DNA of 46,839 bases, from NCBI GenBank assembly GCA_028284805.1, contig JANQQZ010000149.1, forward strand, positions 1-46,839. Reading direction: 5' to 3'. The notes under the pieces are model-generated. The model was not told the origin of the DNA. It ran no database searches and saw only the letters and a program-made list of their open reading frames with translations. Positions within the stretch are counted from its first letter, which is position 1. Each line of letters opens with the position of its first letter. Below are positions 24,381 to 32,924 of the stretch, one piece after another. The DNA comes from Phycisphaerales bacterium (lineage in GTDB: Bacteria; Planctomycetota; Phycisphaerae; Phycisphaerales; UBA1924). The position numbers and the translations under genes are program-made.

Positions 24381-25799
24381 ATGACCGCACGACCGACTCC
24401 CCTCCGCATCGCTCTCGCCTCGCTCTGCCTCGCCGCCGCGTCGCTGCCGGGCTGCATCGAGGAAGACCGGCTCTCCGCCGCGATCGAGGAGGTCTCGATG
24501 AAGCTCGAGTCCCTCGGCGCTCCGGGCACCGCGATCCCTGGGGCCCAGCTCCGCAATGACACCTACTCGGGCGCGATCAGCACCCTCAAGCCGTTGGTCG
24601 CGGAGGGCACGCCCGAGCAGAAGGCCGCGGCATGGCTGCTCATCGCCCGCTCTGAGTTCGGTCTCGCGGGCGACCCGACCGCCGAGGCAGCCGATGCCCG
24701 ACGCGAGGCAGCGGAAGCCGTCAAGGGCATCCGCGCCGAGTTGGTTGCCTACCGCGAAGCGGCCGCCCTCGCCGCCGCCACGCGGAGCTTCAACCCCGAC
24801 GACGAGATCGCCGAGTTGCAGGCCAAAATCTCGGAACGCGCCGAGGCCGCCCAGGGGGTTCAGGCCCAGATGGGCGAGGTGCTGGATCAGATCGCCGGGT
24901 TCGAGGCGCTCGCCTCCGAGGCCCGGGCGGCGTCCAACGAGCACCGCGCGACCGAGGCCGACCTCCGCGCACAGGCGCTAAGCCTGTCGGCGCAGGACGC
25001 GTTGCCGATCGTCCGTCAGGCCGCCGAGCAGCGGAGCCGCGCCGACGACCTCGCCGCAGAAGCCGACCGGCGTGACGCCGAGGCCGACGTGCTCCGTCCG
25101 CAGGTCACGGCATTGGAAGGCGAGATCGACCGGCTCACCCAGCAGCAGCGTCTGTTCGAAGAGTCCATCGAATCGCTCAACACGCAGCGCGAGACAGCAG
25201 CCGCAGAGGCCGACGAGTACCAGGCCCGCGCCGACGAGATCGCCCAGCGGGCCGTGAAGGCGATCACGGACGCCGATGCGTATCTCGCGGGCCCGTTCAG
25301 CGATGCGCACGATGCCGCGTTCACGGCACTGGAGACCGCTGCGGAGTCCGCCGCGAAGGCCTCGGCCAGCCGCACCACCTCGAAGCTGCTCGAAGCCGAG
25401 ATCTCGCACACCCTGGGCGGCACCGCCCAGGCCCAGACCGACTCGCTGCACGCCCTGGCCGCGATCGCCGGGCAGGCTTCCGACGCGGGCATCAGCGACG
25501 CGTCGCTCCGGACCATTGCCGACGCCAACCGCACCAAGGCCGCCGACGCGGAGGCCCGGGCGATCGAGGCCCTCACGGTCGCCCGTGACGCCTTCGAGTC
25601 CGCGGGCGTGCGGGGCGAGAACGAAGAGCGCATCGACCGCATCGTCGGCTCGATCAACACCATCCTCGGCGAACCGACCGAGCCCGAGCCCGCCCCGGAG
25701 CCCGAGTCGGACGAGCCCGTTGACGCCGAACCCGCCGACGCGGACCCGGTCGACGATGAGCCGGTCGATGCCGATGCGGAAGCCGACGGGGACGCGTAA
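24381..25799 (+). CDS. Coiled-coil lipoprotein of unknown function
   Basis: The 472-residue product has an N-terminal lipoprotein signal with lipobox LPGC (Cys at about residue 25). Residues 120-300 are Ala/Glu/Arg-rich and form clear heptads (for example LQAKISERAEAAQGVQAQMG and LEGEIDRLTQQQRLFEESIE), so a long coiled coil is likely. A helical domain and a highly acidic Glu/Pro/Asp tail (last 45 residues) follow. I recognise no family. It lies 90 nt after the haem-motif protein and 6 nt before the FNR gene, which suggests co-transcription. Confidence 0.75.
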   Translation: MTARPTPLRIALASLCLAAASLPGCIEEDRLSAAIEEVSMKLESLGAPGTAIPGAQLRNDTYSGAISTLKPLVAEGTPEQKAAAWLLIARSEFGLAGDPTAEAADARREAAEAVKGIRAELVAYREAAALAAATRSFNPDDEIAELQAKISERAEAAQGVQAQMGEVLDQIAGFEALASEARAASNEHRATEADLRAQALSLSAQDALPIVRQAAEQRSRADDLAAEADRRDAEADVLRPQVTALEGEIDRLTQQQRLFEESIESLNTQRETAAAEADEYQARADEIAQRAVKAITDADAYLAGPFSDAHDAAFTALETAAESAAKASASRTTSKLLEAEISHTLGGTAQAQTDSLHALAAIAGQASDAGISDASLRTIADANRTKAADAEARAIEALTVARDAFESAGVRGENEERIDRIVGSINTILGEPTEPEPAPEPESDEPVDAEPADADPVDDEPVDADAEADGDA

Positions 25800-25805
25800 C
25801 CCAGC

Positions 25806-26777
25806 ATGACGACCGACACCGACACGACCGCCCTGCCCGACCCCGTGCTGCCCGAGGTCGAGATGCACCTGCACCGGCCAAACGAGCCGGGCGTCGCGAC
25901 CGTCGTGCGCACCGAGATCTGCACCGGGCGCAAGGCCGCGGGCTTCGTGCGACACATCGAGCTCGATGTTTCGAACACCAACCTCGCCGCTCGCTTCCGC
26001 GCGGGGCAATCCTTCGGCGTGATGCCCCCGGGCACCAACGCCAAGGGCAAGCCCCACCCGCTGCGCCTCTACTCCATAGCCAGCCCGACCCGCGGCGAAG
26101 ACGGGCAGGGCAAGATCATGGCTACAACCGTCAAACGCACCATCGACGAGCACTGGGACGATCACTCCCTCTTCTTGGGCGTCGCCAGCAACTACCTGTG
26201 CGACCTCAAGCCGGGCGACGAGGTCCGCGTCACCGGACCCAACGGCAAGCGCTTCCTTCTGCCCGAAGACCGGCACCGCTGGAACTACCTCTTCTTCGCG
26301 ACCGGCACGGGCATCGCCCCCTTCCGGGGCATGCTGTCGGACCTCTTCGAGACCGAGACCGACGCGCCCGCAAACGCCACGCTCGTGATGGGCTCGCCCT
26401 ATCGCACCGACCTGATCTACGACGAGCCGCTCGCCGCCATGGCCCGCCAGCACGAGACCATGCACTACCTCACCGCGATCAGCCGCGAGAGCGAGCCCGG
26501 TGCCGACAAGCGGCTCTACGTTCAGGACCGCCTGACCACCCACCACGACCAGCTTGTCGATCTGCTCTCGGCCGACAACACCCTGATCTACGTCTGCGGC
26601 ATCGCCGGCATGGAACTGGGTGTCTTCCAGGGTCTCGCCCGCCACCTGCCCGCCGACGTCCTGCCCCGCTTCCTCGCGGTCGATCCCGAGGTCGCCGCGG
26701 ATCCCTCGGCGTGGACCCGCCGCATGATCCACAAGCAGATCAAGCCCACACGACGGGTCTTCCTGGAGGTCTACTGA
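25806..26777 (+). CDS. Plant-type ferredoxin/flavodoxin-NADP+ reductase
   Basis: This flavoenzyme exchanges electrons between NADPH and ferredoxin or flavodoxin. The 323-residue protein carries RLYSIAS (FAD binding), an NADP-binding loop FFATGTGIAPFRGML, a later YVCGIAGMELGV and a C-terminal EVY. The terminal tyrosine that stacks on the flavin is characteristic of plant/cyanobacterial (PetH-like) FNR rather than the bacterial FprA type. The first 30 residues are an extra polar extension. It begins 6 nt after the lipoprotein stop. No ferredoxin gene is nearby. Confidence 0.9.
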   Translation: MTTDTDTTALPDPVLPEVEMHLHRPNEPGVATVVRTEICTGRKAAGFVRHIELDVSNTNLAARFRAGQSFGVMPPGTNAKGKPHPLRLYSIASPTRGEDGQGKIMATTVKRTIDEHWDDHSLFLGVASNYLCDLKPGDEVRVTGPNGKRFLLPEDRHRWNYLFFATGTGIAPFRGMLSDLFETETDAPANATLVMGSPYRTDLIYDEPLAAMARQHETMHYLTAISRESEPGADKRLYVQDRLTTHHDQLVDLLSADNTLIYVCGIAGMELGVFQGLARHLPADVLPRFLAVDPEVAADPSAWTRRMIHKQIKPTRRVFLEVY

Positions 26778-26794
26778 ACCCGGCTCCCGGCTCC

Positions 26795-26800
26795 TAGACT
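26795..26800 (+). promoter_or_regulatory. -10-like hexamer for the secreted repeat protein
   Basis: TAGACT lies 17 nt after the FNR stop and would give a leader of about 73 nt with AGAGGA before ATG 26880. No clear -35. Confidence 0.4.
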
Positions 26801-26879
26801 CCCAGCCCAGACCGACCTGCCCGTCGCACCCGTTCAACCGGCGCCGAGCGGCGCCCAGCCCTTAGAGGACCGACCGATC

Positions 26880-27902
26880 ATGACCGCCCGCACACTGATC
26901 GCGGCCTTCACCGTTGCCCTCGCCTCCGCCCAGGCCCCCGCCCAGAGCTTCGACCCCGAGGCCCTCGCTCAGGATCTCGCCTCGGGCGAGACCGATCGCG
27001 TGCAGGAGGCCCGCGACGACGCCGTCGCGTACCTCGGCAACCCGGGCCTCAGCGTCAGCGACCGCCTCGCGGCGGTCTCCGCTCTCGAAGGCGCTGTCGC
27101 CGAAGCGTCGAACGCCGAGGACGAGTTCGTCGCGACCAACGCGCTGCTCATCGCGGGCCAGTTCGTCACGCCGACCGGCTTCCAGGTCCTCACCGACCAC
27201 CTCAGCCAGGACCGACCGGGCATCCGCTACGCCGCCTACCGAGGCCTGCGCTCGTCGTTCGCGATTCTTGCCGACCAGACCGCGCCGTCGCTCCAGCCCG
27301 GGGCCGCCCGCGCCGCCTTCGACCGGCTCGTTCAGGCCGCGCGCGACGAGACCGACGCCAACACCCTCGAGTCCGCCTACCGAGCCATCGCCGAGTCGCT
27401 CACAATCACGGCCAACCCGCTCAAGCCGCTCGAGACCCAGGCCGGCGCGACGCTCGCCGAGGTCGCGGACGAGCGCATCGACACACTCGCAGAGCTCACC
27501 CAGGACGACTACGCGCTGACGCTGGGCTCGGCGCTCTACGTCGCGCTGGAGTACCGGAGGCTGCTCGGTTCCGCTGGGCGTCGCGTCGACGATCAGACCA
27601 CCCGCGCCGCCGCCGCGCTCGCGGGTGAGCTCATCGGGCACGCCTACGCGGAGTTCGACGCAGCCGGCGGCATCGGCTCCATCAACGCCGAACGCCGCGA
27701 GCTGCTCCGCCAGACGCTCTCCACCGCCGAGAGCGTGGCATACCTCGCGCTCGGGCGGCTCGGGCAGCAGGCCGCCGAGACCGACCTCGCGGGCGCCTTC
27801 CAGGCCGCGGACGACCGCACCTTCCGCGCCGGTGCCTTCCGCGTCATCGACAGCCTCGCCTCCGCGGGCATCGAGATCGACAACACCCCCACGGGTGGCT
27901 GA
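26880..27902 (+). CDS. Secreted alpha-helical repeat protein of unknown function
   Basis: The 340-residue product has a signal peptide (residues 1-22, ending SAQAPAQS). Short helices with HEAT-like spacing follow (for example LAAVSALEGAVAEASNAEDE, IRYAAYRGLRSSFAILADQ). There are no cysteines or catalytic motifs that I can see. AGAGGA lies about 11 nt before ATG and a TAGACT box lies further upstream, so it may be transcribed apart from the FNR. Its position before oppA does not by itself suggest a role. Confidence 0.65.
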   Translation: MTARTLIAAFTVALASAQAPAQSFDPEALAQDLASGETDRVQEARDDAVAYLGNPGLSVSDRLAAVSALEGAVAEASNAEDEFVATNALLIAGQFVTPTGFQVLTDHLSQDRPGIRYAAYRGLRSSFAILADQTAPSLQPGAARAAFDRLVQAARDETDANTLESAYRAIAESLTITANPLKPLETQAGATLAEVADERIDTLAELTQDDYALTLGSALYVALEYRRLLGSAGRRVDDQTTRAAAALAGELIGHAYAEFDAAGGIGSINAERRELLRQTLSTAESVAYLALGRLGQQAAETDLAGAFQAADDRTFRAGAFRVIDSLASAGIEIDNTPTGG

Positions 27903-27952
27903 CCCCGAACCACCAGGCACGCCCAGCGAAAGCCGGTCCACCGGTCCCGCCG

Positions 27953-27958
27953 TATCCT
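27953..27958 (+). promoter_or_regulatory. -10 hexamer of oppA, leaderless geometry
   Basis: TATCCT is followed by 6 nt and then ATG 27965. There is no Shine-Dalgarno sequence, and predicted +1 is the A of ATG. Confidence 0.5.
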
Positions 27959-27964
27959 GTTTGC

Positions 27965-29911
27965 ATGGTCAAGCTCCTGCTCCCCGTCCTGCTGCTGGCA
28001 CTGGGCATCGGCGTCACGGTCGCCACCGATCGCCCGGACCCGCCCGCCGACTTCACCTTCGTCAACCGGGGCGACGTCTCCACGCTCGACCCCCAGCGCA
28101 TGAGCTGGATGCAGGACCTGCGCATCGCCCGCCTGCTCTACGAGCCGCTCGTCCGCCTCGATGTCCTCCACGAGAACTACGAGGTCATCCCGGGAGTCGC
28201 CGAGCGATGGGAGGTCTCCGACGACCAGACCGTCTACACGTTCTATCTGCGCGACGACGCAAAGTGGTCCAACGGCGAGCCCATCACCGCCCACCAGTTC
28301 GTCTACTCCTGGCGCCGCGCCCTGCTCCCCGAGACCGCCTCCGACTATGCCAAGCTGTTCCAGTCCATCAAGGGCTCGGGCGACTTCTTCGAGTGGCGCA
28401 GCGCACAGACTCAGGCCTACGCCGACCGTGTCGCCGATCTCTCGCCCGCCGAGCGCCGTGAAGAAGTCGAGCGCATGTGGGACGAGGCCATGGCCTACTT
28501 CGACGCGAACGTGGGCCTGAAGGCCCTCGACGACCGAACCCTCCGCATCGAGCTCAAGGCCCCGACCCCGTACTGGCTCGACCTCTGCGCGTTCGCCGTC
28601 TTCAGCCCCGTTTACGAGCCGCTCGTCTCGCAGTACGAACGCCTCTCGCCCGAGACCGGACAGATCAAGATCGAGTTCGGCTGGACCAAACCCCCGCTCA
28701 CCGTGACCAACGGCCCGTTCGTCCTCGAACGCTGGCGATTCAAGAGGGGCCTCTACCTCAGGGCCAACGAGCACTGGTGGGACCGGGACAGCCTCGACAT
28801 CGAGACCATCGCCATCCCCAGCATCGAGGACCCCAACGCGGCGGTGCTCGCCTTCGAGACCGGCGCCGTGCAGTGGGTCAGCGACCTGACCGCAGACTAC
28901 CGCGTCGCGATGCTCCGCAAGAAGCTCGCGTTCTACGAGGAGCACGCCGACGAGGTCGAGCGTCTGAAAGCGCAGGGCCTCGACCAATTCGCGATCGCCG
29001 CCGCACTGCCCGACGACCCGCGCAAGAACGTGCACGCGGTCGACAACTTCGCGACCTACTGGTACAACTTCAACTGCCTGCCCACGCTGACCGACGGGCG
29101 CCCCAACCCGTTCCACGACGCCCGCGTGCGGCGCGCCTTCGCGATGGTCATCGACAAGAAGACCATCGTCGACGAGGTCAACCGGGTGGGCCAGCCCGTC
29201 GCCAACACCATCATCCCCCGGGGCTCCATCGCGGGGTACACCTCGCCCGCTGGGCTCGAGTGCGTCTCCGACTTCGAGGGCGACCCCGAAGGCCTGGAGG
29301 CTCATCTCGCGAGGGCCCGCGCCCTGCTCGTCGAGGCCGGCTACGAGTCCCCCTCCGACCTGCCCGTCATCGAGCTGCTCTTCAACAAGGACTCGGGGCA
29401 CGACCTCATCGCCCAGCAGATCGCCCGCGACTGGCAGAAGTACCTGGGCGTCCAGACCTCGCTCAGCCAGAAGGAGGTCGGCGTCTTCCGCAACGACCTC
29501 AAGAACGCGAACTACATGACGAGCCGCGCAGGCTGGTACGCCGACTACGCCGACCCGACGACCTTCCTCGACCTCAACCGCACGGGCGACGGCAACAACG
29601 ACCGCAAGTACTCCAACCCCGCCTACGACGCGCTGCTCGACGAGGCCAAGTTCGAGCTCGACCCCGCCAAGCGCATGGCCCTGCTCACCGAGGCCGAGCG
29701 CATCATCATGGAAGACGACCTGCCCATGGTCCCGATCTTCCACTACGTTAGTCTCTACCTCTTCGATCCCGACGTGGTCACGGGCCTCAACAACCACCCC
29801 CGCGCGAACCAAGACATCTATCTGATCGACGTCCTGGGCGACGGGAAGGGCCGCGATCAGGTCAAGCGCATCCGGCGCGAGGGCGAGCCCCGACCCGGGA
29901 GCACCAACTGA
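27965..29911 (+). CDS. oppA: Oligopeptide ABC transporter substrate-binding protein (SBP family 5)
   Basis: This protein binds peptides outside the membrane for the Opp/Dpp-type importer. The 648-residue product has an N-terminal hydrophobic segment (residues 3-20) without a lipobox cysteine, so it is either periplasmic or membrane-anchored. SBP5 landmarks are RGDVSTLDPQRMSW, LYEPLVRLDV, WSNGEPITAHQFVYSWRRAL and VRRAFAMVIDKKTIV, plus the C-terminal NPAYDALLDEAKFELDPAKR. It is longer than usual (about 540) because of inserts around residues 140-170 and 320-350. The stop overlaps the oppB start (TGATG). Confidence 0.93.
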   Translation: MVKLLLPVLLLALGIGVTVATDRPDPPADFTFVNRGDVSTLDPQRMSWMQDLRIARLLYEPLVRLDVLHENYEVIPGVAERWEVSDDQTVYTFYLRDDAKWSNGEPITAHQFVYSWRRALLPETASDYAKLFQSIKGSGDFFEWRSAQTQAYADRVADLSPAERREEVERMWDEAMAYFDANVGLKALDDRTLRIELKAPTPYWLDLCAFAVFSPVYEPLVSQYERLSPETGQIKIEFGWTKPPLTVTNGPFVLERWRFKRGLYLRANEHWWDRDSLDIETIAIPSIEDPNAAVLAFETGAVQWVSDLTADYRVAMLRKKLAFYEEHADEVERLKAQGLDQFAIAAALPDDPRKNVHAVDNFATYWYNFNCLPTLTDGRPNPFHDARVRRAFAMVIDKKTIVDEVNRVGQPVANTIIPRGSIAGYTSPAGLECVSDFEGDPEGLEAHLARARALLVEAGYESPSDLPVIELLFNKDSGHDLIAQQIARDWQKYLGVQTSLSQKEVGVFRNDLKNANYMTSRAGWYADYADPTTFLDLNRTGDGNNDRKYSNPAYDALLDEAKFELDPAKRMALLTEAERIIMEDDLPMVPIFHYVSLYLFDPDVVTGLNNHPRANQDIYLIDVLGDGKGRDQVKRIRREGEPRPGSTN

Positions 29912-30918
29912 TGCGACGCCTCATCTTCGGGCGACTCGCCCAGCTGCCGCTGATCCTGCTCGTGATCTACACGATCACGCTCGCGCTCGCCTGGGCGGTT
30001 CCGGGCAACCCGCTGGAGAACCCCGAGGGGCGCCAGCCCCCCGCCGCGGTCGTCGAGGCCATGAAGCGCCAGTACAACCTCGACAGCTTCCCACGCTTCT
30101 ACTTCAGCTATCTCACCAGCGCCACGGGCATCGACTACGCGAGCGATCTGGTCTCGGGCCGCCTCGCCGAGCAGCGCGAGCAGGCCGAGGCCGCGGGCGT
30201 CGCCGCACCGCCCCGCTACATCTTCGACCTCGGGCCCTCGCTGAAGTACGAAGACTGGCGCGTGAACGAGATCGTCGCCGGCGCGCTGCCCGTCTCCATC
30301 GTGCTGGGCTTCGCCGCGATCCTCATCGCGCTGGTCGTGGGTCTGCTCGCGGGCGTCATCGGTGCGGTCAAACCCAACTCCGCCGCAGACATCGCGACGC
30401 TGGTCATCGCACTCATCGGCATCAGCCTGCCCAGCTTCGTCGTGGGCATGCTGCTGCTGATCGTCTTCGCCGTCAGTTTCAGCTTCTTCCCCGTGGGCGG
30501 CTGGGGCAAGCCCAGCCAGATGGTCCTGCCCGCCGTCACCCTCAGCCTGCCCTTCGCGGCCTACATCGCCCGCCTCACCCGCATGGGCATGATCGAGGCT
30601 CTGGGGGCCGACTACATCCGCACCGCTCGTGCCAAGGGCCTCGCCGAGAACACCGTCCTCTTCAAGCACGCCCTCAAGAACGCCTTCCTGCCCGTGCTCA
30701 GCTACCTGGGCCCCGCGACCGCCTTCGCCATGACAGGCAGCTTCGTCGTCGAAAAAGTCTTCAACGTCCCGGGCCTGGGCCAGCACTTCATCAACGGCGT
30801 GCTCAACAAGGACCTCTTCCTCATCATGGGCGTGGTGCTGATCTTCGCAACGCTGCTGGTGCTGTTCAACCTGATCGTGGATGTGCTGTACCGGTGGGTG
30901 GATCCGAGGATCAGCTAA
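29911..30918 (+). CDS. oppB: Oligopeptide ABC transporter permease
   Basis: This 335-residue inner-membrane permease has an N-terminal span MRRLIFGRLAQLPLILLVIY and a periplasmic segment that is longer than in E. coli OppB (about residues 30-110). The binding-protein-dependent permease core follows, with the EAA-loop motif GADYIRTARAKGLAENTVLF then HALKNAFLPVL. The TGATG overlap with oppA indicates translational coupling. The expected oppC, oppD and oppF do not follow: the sequence changes to an AT-richer cassette right after the stop. Confidence 0.93.
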   Translation: MRRLIFGRLAQLPLILLVIYTITLALAWAVPGNPLENPEGRQPPAAVVEAMKRQYNLDSFPRFYFSYLTSATGIDYASDLVSGRLAEQREQAEAAGVAAPPRYIFDLGPSLKYEDWRVNEIVAGALPVSIVLGFAAILIALVVGLLAGVIGAVKPNSAADIATLVIALIGISLPSFVVGMLLLIVFAVSFSFFPVGGWGKPSQMVLPAVTLSLPFAAYIARLTRMGMIEALGADYIRTARAKGLAENTVLFKHALKNAFLPVLSYLGPATAFAMTGSFVVEKVFNVPGLGQHFINGVLNKDLFLIMGVVLIFATLLVLFNLIVDVLYRWVDPRIS

Positions 30919-30973
30919 GTCCCTGCTCTGGTGTCGCATCAAGAATTTTTATGATTCCTACCTTTACCCCCTC

Positions 30974-31001
30974 TTGCCAAGCAGCGATTGTTTGGTAAAT
31001 T
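30974..31001 (+). promoter_or_regulatory. Promoter of the prepilin-like gene, leaderless geometry
   Basis: TTGCCA (30974-30979), a 16-nt spacer and TAAATT (30996-31001) are followed by 6 nt and then ATG 31008. This gives the AT-rich cassette its own promoter inside the interrupted opp locus. Confidence 0.6.
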
Positions 31002-31007
31002 ACATCA

Positions 31008-31712
31008 ATGCAGCAGGCGACTCGGTTACCCTGGGGCTGTACCCGCGGATTCACAATCATTGAGGTGATCGTCGCGATCGGGGTCGTAGCTGTTTTGCTA
31101 TCGATTCTCGTTCCGGTTGCATCAAACGCTCGGACTTCTGCCATCCGTTCCGTGCAGGCAACCAAACTACAGCAACTCGGCCAAGTGATTATGATTTATG
31201 CTGCACAATGGGACGACACATATCCAATGGCAGACACGGTACCACATTATGGAACCGGCCCCGCCACAGACGCAGCTATCGCATCCCGAGGCACACCTTG
31301 GTACACCGCCCTAGCGGATGCCGGCGTTGCGACGGTCGAGGAGATTAAGTCTACAGATCACCTAGATATTCGCAACTCACTCTTGTCCAAGAGCTATCTG
31401 CATCACCCTGATATCTTCGTACCAGGGAAAGTGATTCCAGCGCTTGATAGAGTTGTCCATCCCATTCGAACTACGGATGTCAGCTTCCCAGCTCAAAAGG
31501 GGCATCTCACTGTACACAGAGTGATCAACAGAGGCCGGAGTGATCAGCCTTGGTGTTGCAGCAGTTCGATCCCTGGACCGGTTGTGTTTTCTGATTTGTC
31601 AGTTACTACGGTATCATGGATCGACTTGCGAAAACCAGACTTTCCACGAACCGGCGATATCGGGATTCCGGTTCGTTCAACATGGTTTGGCGTTCGAGGT
31701 ATTGATCGCTAG
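31008..31712 (+). CDS. Prepilin-like (type IV pilin / DUF1559-type) secreted protein
   Basis: The 234-residue product has a classic class III prepilin signal: a short basic leader ending in Gly, then FTIIEVIVAIGVVAVLLSIL with Glu at mature position 5. Next comes the planctomycete-style helix LQQLGQVIMIYAAQWDDTYP. The C-terminal part is beta-rich with one CC pair and no family motif that I recognise. It is the first gene of the AT-rich cassette, and a 28-nt gap separates it from the cysteine-rich protein gene. Processing would need a prepilin peptidase encoded elsewhere. Confidence 0.85.
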   Translation: MQQATRLPWGCTRGFTIIEVIVAIGVVAVLLSILVPVASNARTSAIRSVQATKLQQLGQVIMIYAAQWDDTYPMADTVPHYGTGPATDAAIASRGTPWYTALADAGVATVEEIKSTDHLDIRNSLLSKSYLHHPDIFVPGKVIPALDRVVHPIRTTDVSFPAQKGHLTVHRVINRGRSDQPWCCSSSIPGPVVFSDLSVTTVSWIDLRKPDFPRTGDIGIPVRSTWFGVRGIDR

Positions 31713-31740
31713 CCGGGCCAATAGCACAAGAGGACACGAG

Positions 31741-32163
31741 ATGATACAGAAGTTGATTGGGATTAGCATAATCAGTATAGGTGTTGCGCCAGCAATCGCG
31801 GTCGCACCACTCGAATGCTGCAAGGAGTTACCGGATGAGTTTTCATGCGGCTTTGCTTGCTCAAGCTTGACGAGATGCGATCCAGAATACGACTGCGGCT
31901 ACCAGAATGGATTTAAGGTACTGGACTTCGATGAAATTCATGCATTTTGCGATACATACAACACGGTTGTTCAAGCCCCCTGTGATGCTGGCTGGCCCGG
32001 CTGGGATTCAAGCGGACCCGATTGTGCAGATGGGATCTCTTCAGATCAGTGTTGCTTCGGTGATCCGACGGACACTACACCGACCAGTGGCGACCTGATT
32101 CGAATCAAGATTGACTGGGAAACATGTGGTCGTGGCACGATTCAGCCAGGTGGACCCGGCTGA
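31741..32163 (+). CDS. Secreted 12-cysteine protein of unknown function
   Basis: This 140-residue protein starts with a signal peptide (MIQKLIGISIISIGVAPAIA). The mature part of about 120 residues has 12 cysteines, two of them as CC pairs, in motifs such as LECCKEL, FSCGFACSSL, TRCDPEYDCGY and DQCCFGD. An even count in a short exported protein points to disulfides. Start ATG 31741 is chosen over the open frame to 31540 because that frame overlaps the prepilin gene and because GAGGA and the signal peptide fit. It shares a strand with the MauE-like protein downstream. Confidence 0.7.
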   Translation: MIQKLIGISIISIGVAPAIAVAPLECCKELPDEFSCGFACSSLTRCDPEYDCGYQNGFKVLDFDEIHAFCDTYNTVVQAPCDAGWPGWDSSGPDCADGISSDQCCFGDPTDTTPTSGDLIRIKIDWETCGRGTIQPGGPG

Positions 32164-32195
32164 GCTACAAGGTGCTCAACAACTACAGGTGAGCC

Positions 32196-32924
32196 ATGGA
32201 ACCACAGGCCGTAAAGGCAATCTTTATTGACCAGCGTACGATTGAGCTCGTAGCATATGACAAGAGTTCTGGTTCATACTTACGAGTTACAAACTATGGC
32301 CAATGCTATGTAGGCATATCCGACGGTACCGTCTACGTCGGGAACCTTCATCACGATGACATAGAGATTGTTCGCGACCCAAACTTGTACGGCGCCGTCA
32401 CGATCGAGAGGCAGATGCCGGCGGTCGCGGAGAATGAGGTTCTGGCTTCGAATCTGTTCGATATCCAAAGCCAGCCAGACGGCCGGCTTCACTATACCGG
32501 GATCTTCCCAGGAGGCAATCGAGACCGCCTTGAACTCCAGGGAGCAACAGGCATTCCTGTTGTGTATGTTTTCGACGAACAGAATCAACTAGAATCTATC
32601 GCTAAGCAGTACAGCCCCGAACATGTTGTGACTCATGTAGTTGATGCGACAGAGATCATCCCGGGCTGGCGGGTTGCGGAGCAGCACGGTGATCTTGTAC
32701 TCAGCAGTGCAGAAGCGGCCGACGAGGCGATGTTTTCCGAACAGGGCTTGCGCGATGCTATTAAATTTGTAAGGGAGCATCAATGGGAAGAGCAACTAGA
32801 GCAAGCAACAACGCGGCAGGCCAGCGAGCCACTCGGGACAGCCGCGAAGACCAGCGTTGTTTCTGCAGTTGTTGTACTCATCGCGATTGGAGCAATCGTT
32901 CATAGAAAGCTCTCGCGCCAGTGA
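32196..32924 (+). CDS. Unknown protein with a C-terminal membrane anchor
   Basis: The 242-residue product has no N-terminal signal. Residues 1-210 are mixed alpha/beta and acidic (for example IFIDQRTIELVAYDKSSGSY). One hydrophobic segment at about 216-236 (SVVSAVVVLIAIGAIVH) is followed by a short basic end KLSRQ, the layout of a tail-anchored protein. An AGGTGAG site lies just before ATG. Its stop overlaps the GTG start of the MauE-like gene (GTGA), so the two are translationally coupled. I do not recognise a family. Confidence 0.65.
   Translation: MEPQAVKAIFIDQRTIELVAYDKSSGSYLRVTNYGQCYVGISDGTVYVGNLHHDDIEIVRDPNLYGAVTIERQMPAVAENEVLASNLFDIQSQPDGRLHYTGIFPGGNRDRLELQGATGIPVVYVFDEQNQLESIAKQYSPEHVVTHVVDATEIIPGWRVAEQHGDLVLSSAEAADEAMFSEQGLRDAIKFVREHQWEEQLEQATTRQASEPLGTAAKTSVVSAVVVLIAIGAIVHRKLSRQ

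Noticed and set aside
24978-26837. 619-aa minus-strand open frame
   Set aside because: Antisense to the lipoprotein and FNR genes, whose sense frames carry a lipobox and clear FNR motifs.
27644-29812. 722-aa minus-strand open frame
   Set aside because: Antisense to oppA, which has unmistakable SBP5 motifs; the shadow is Val/Glu/Gly-rich without a family signature.
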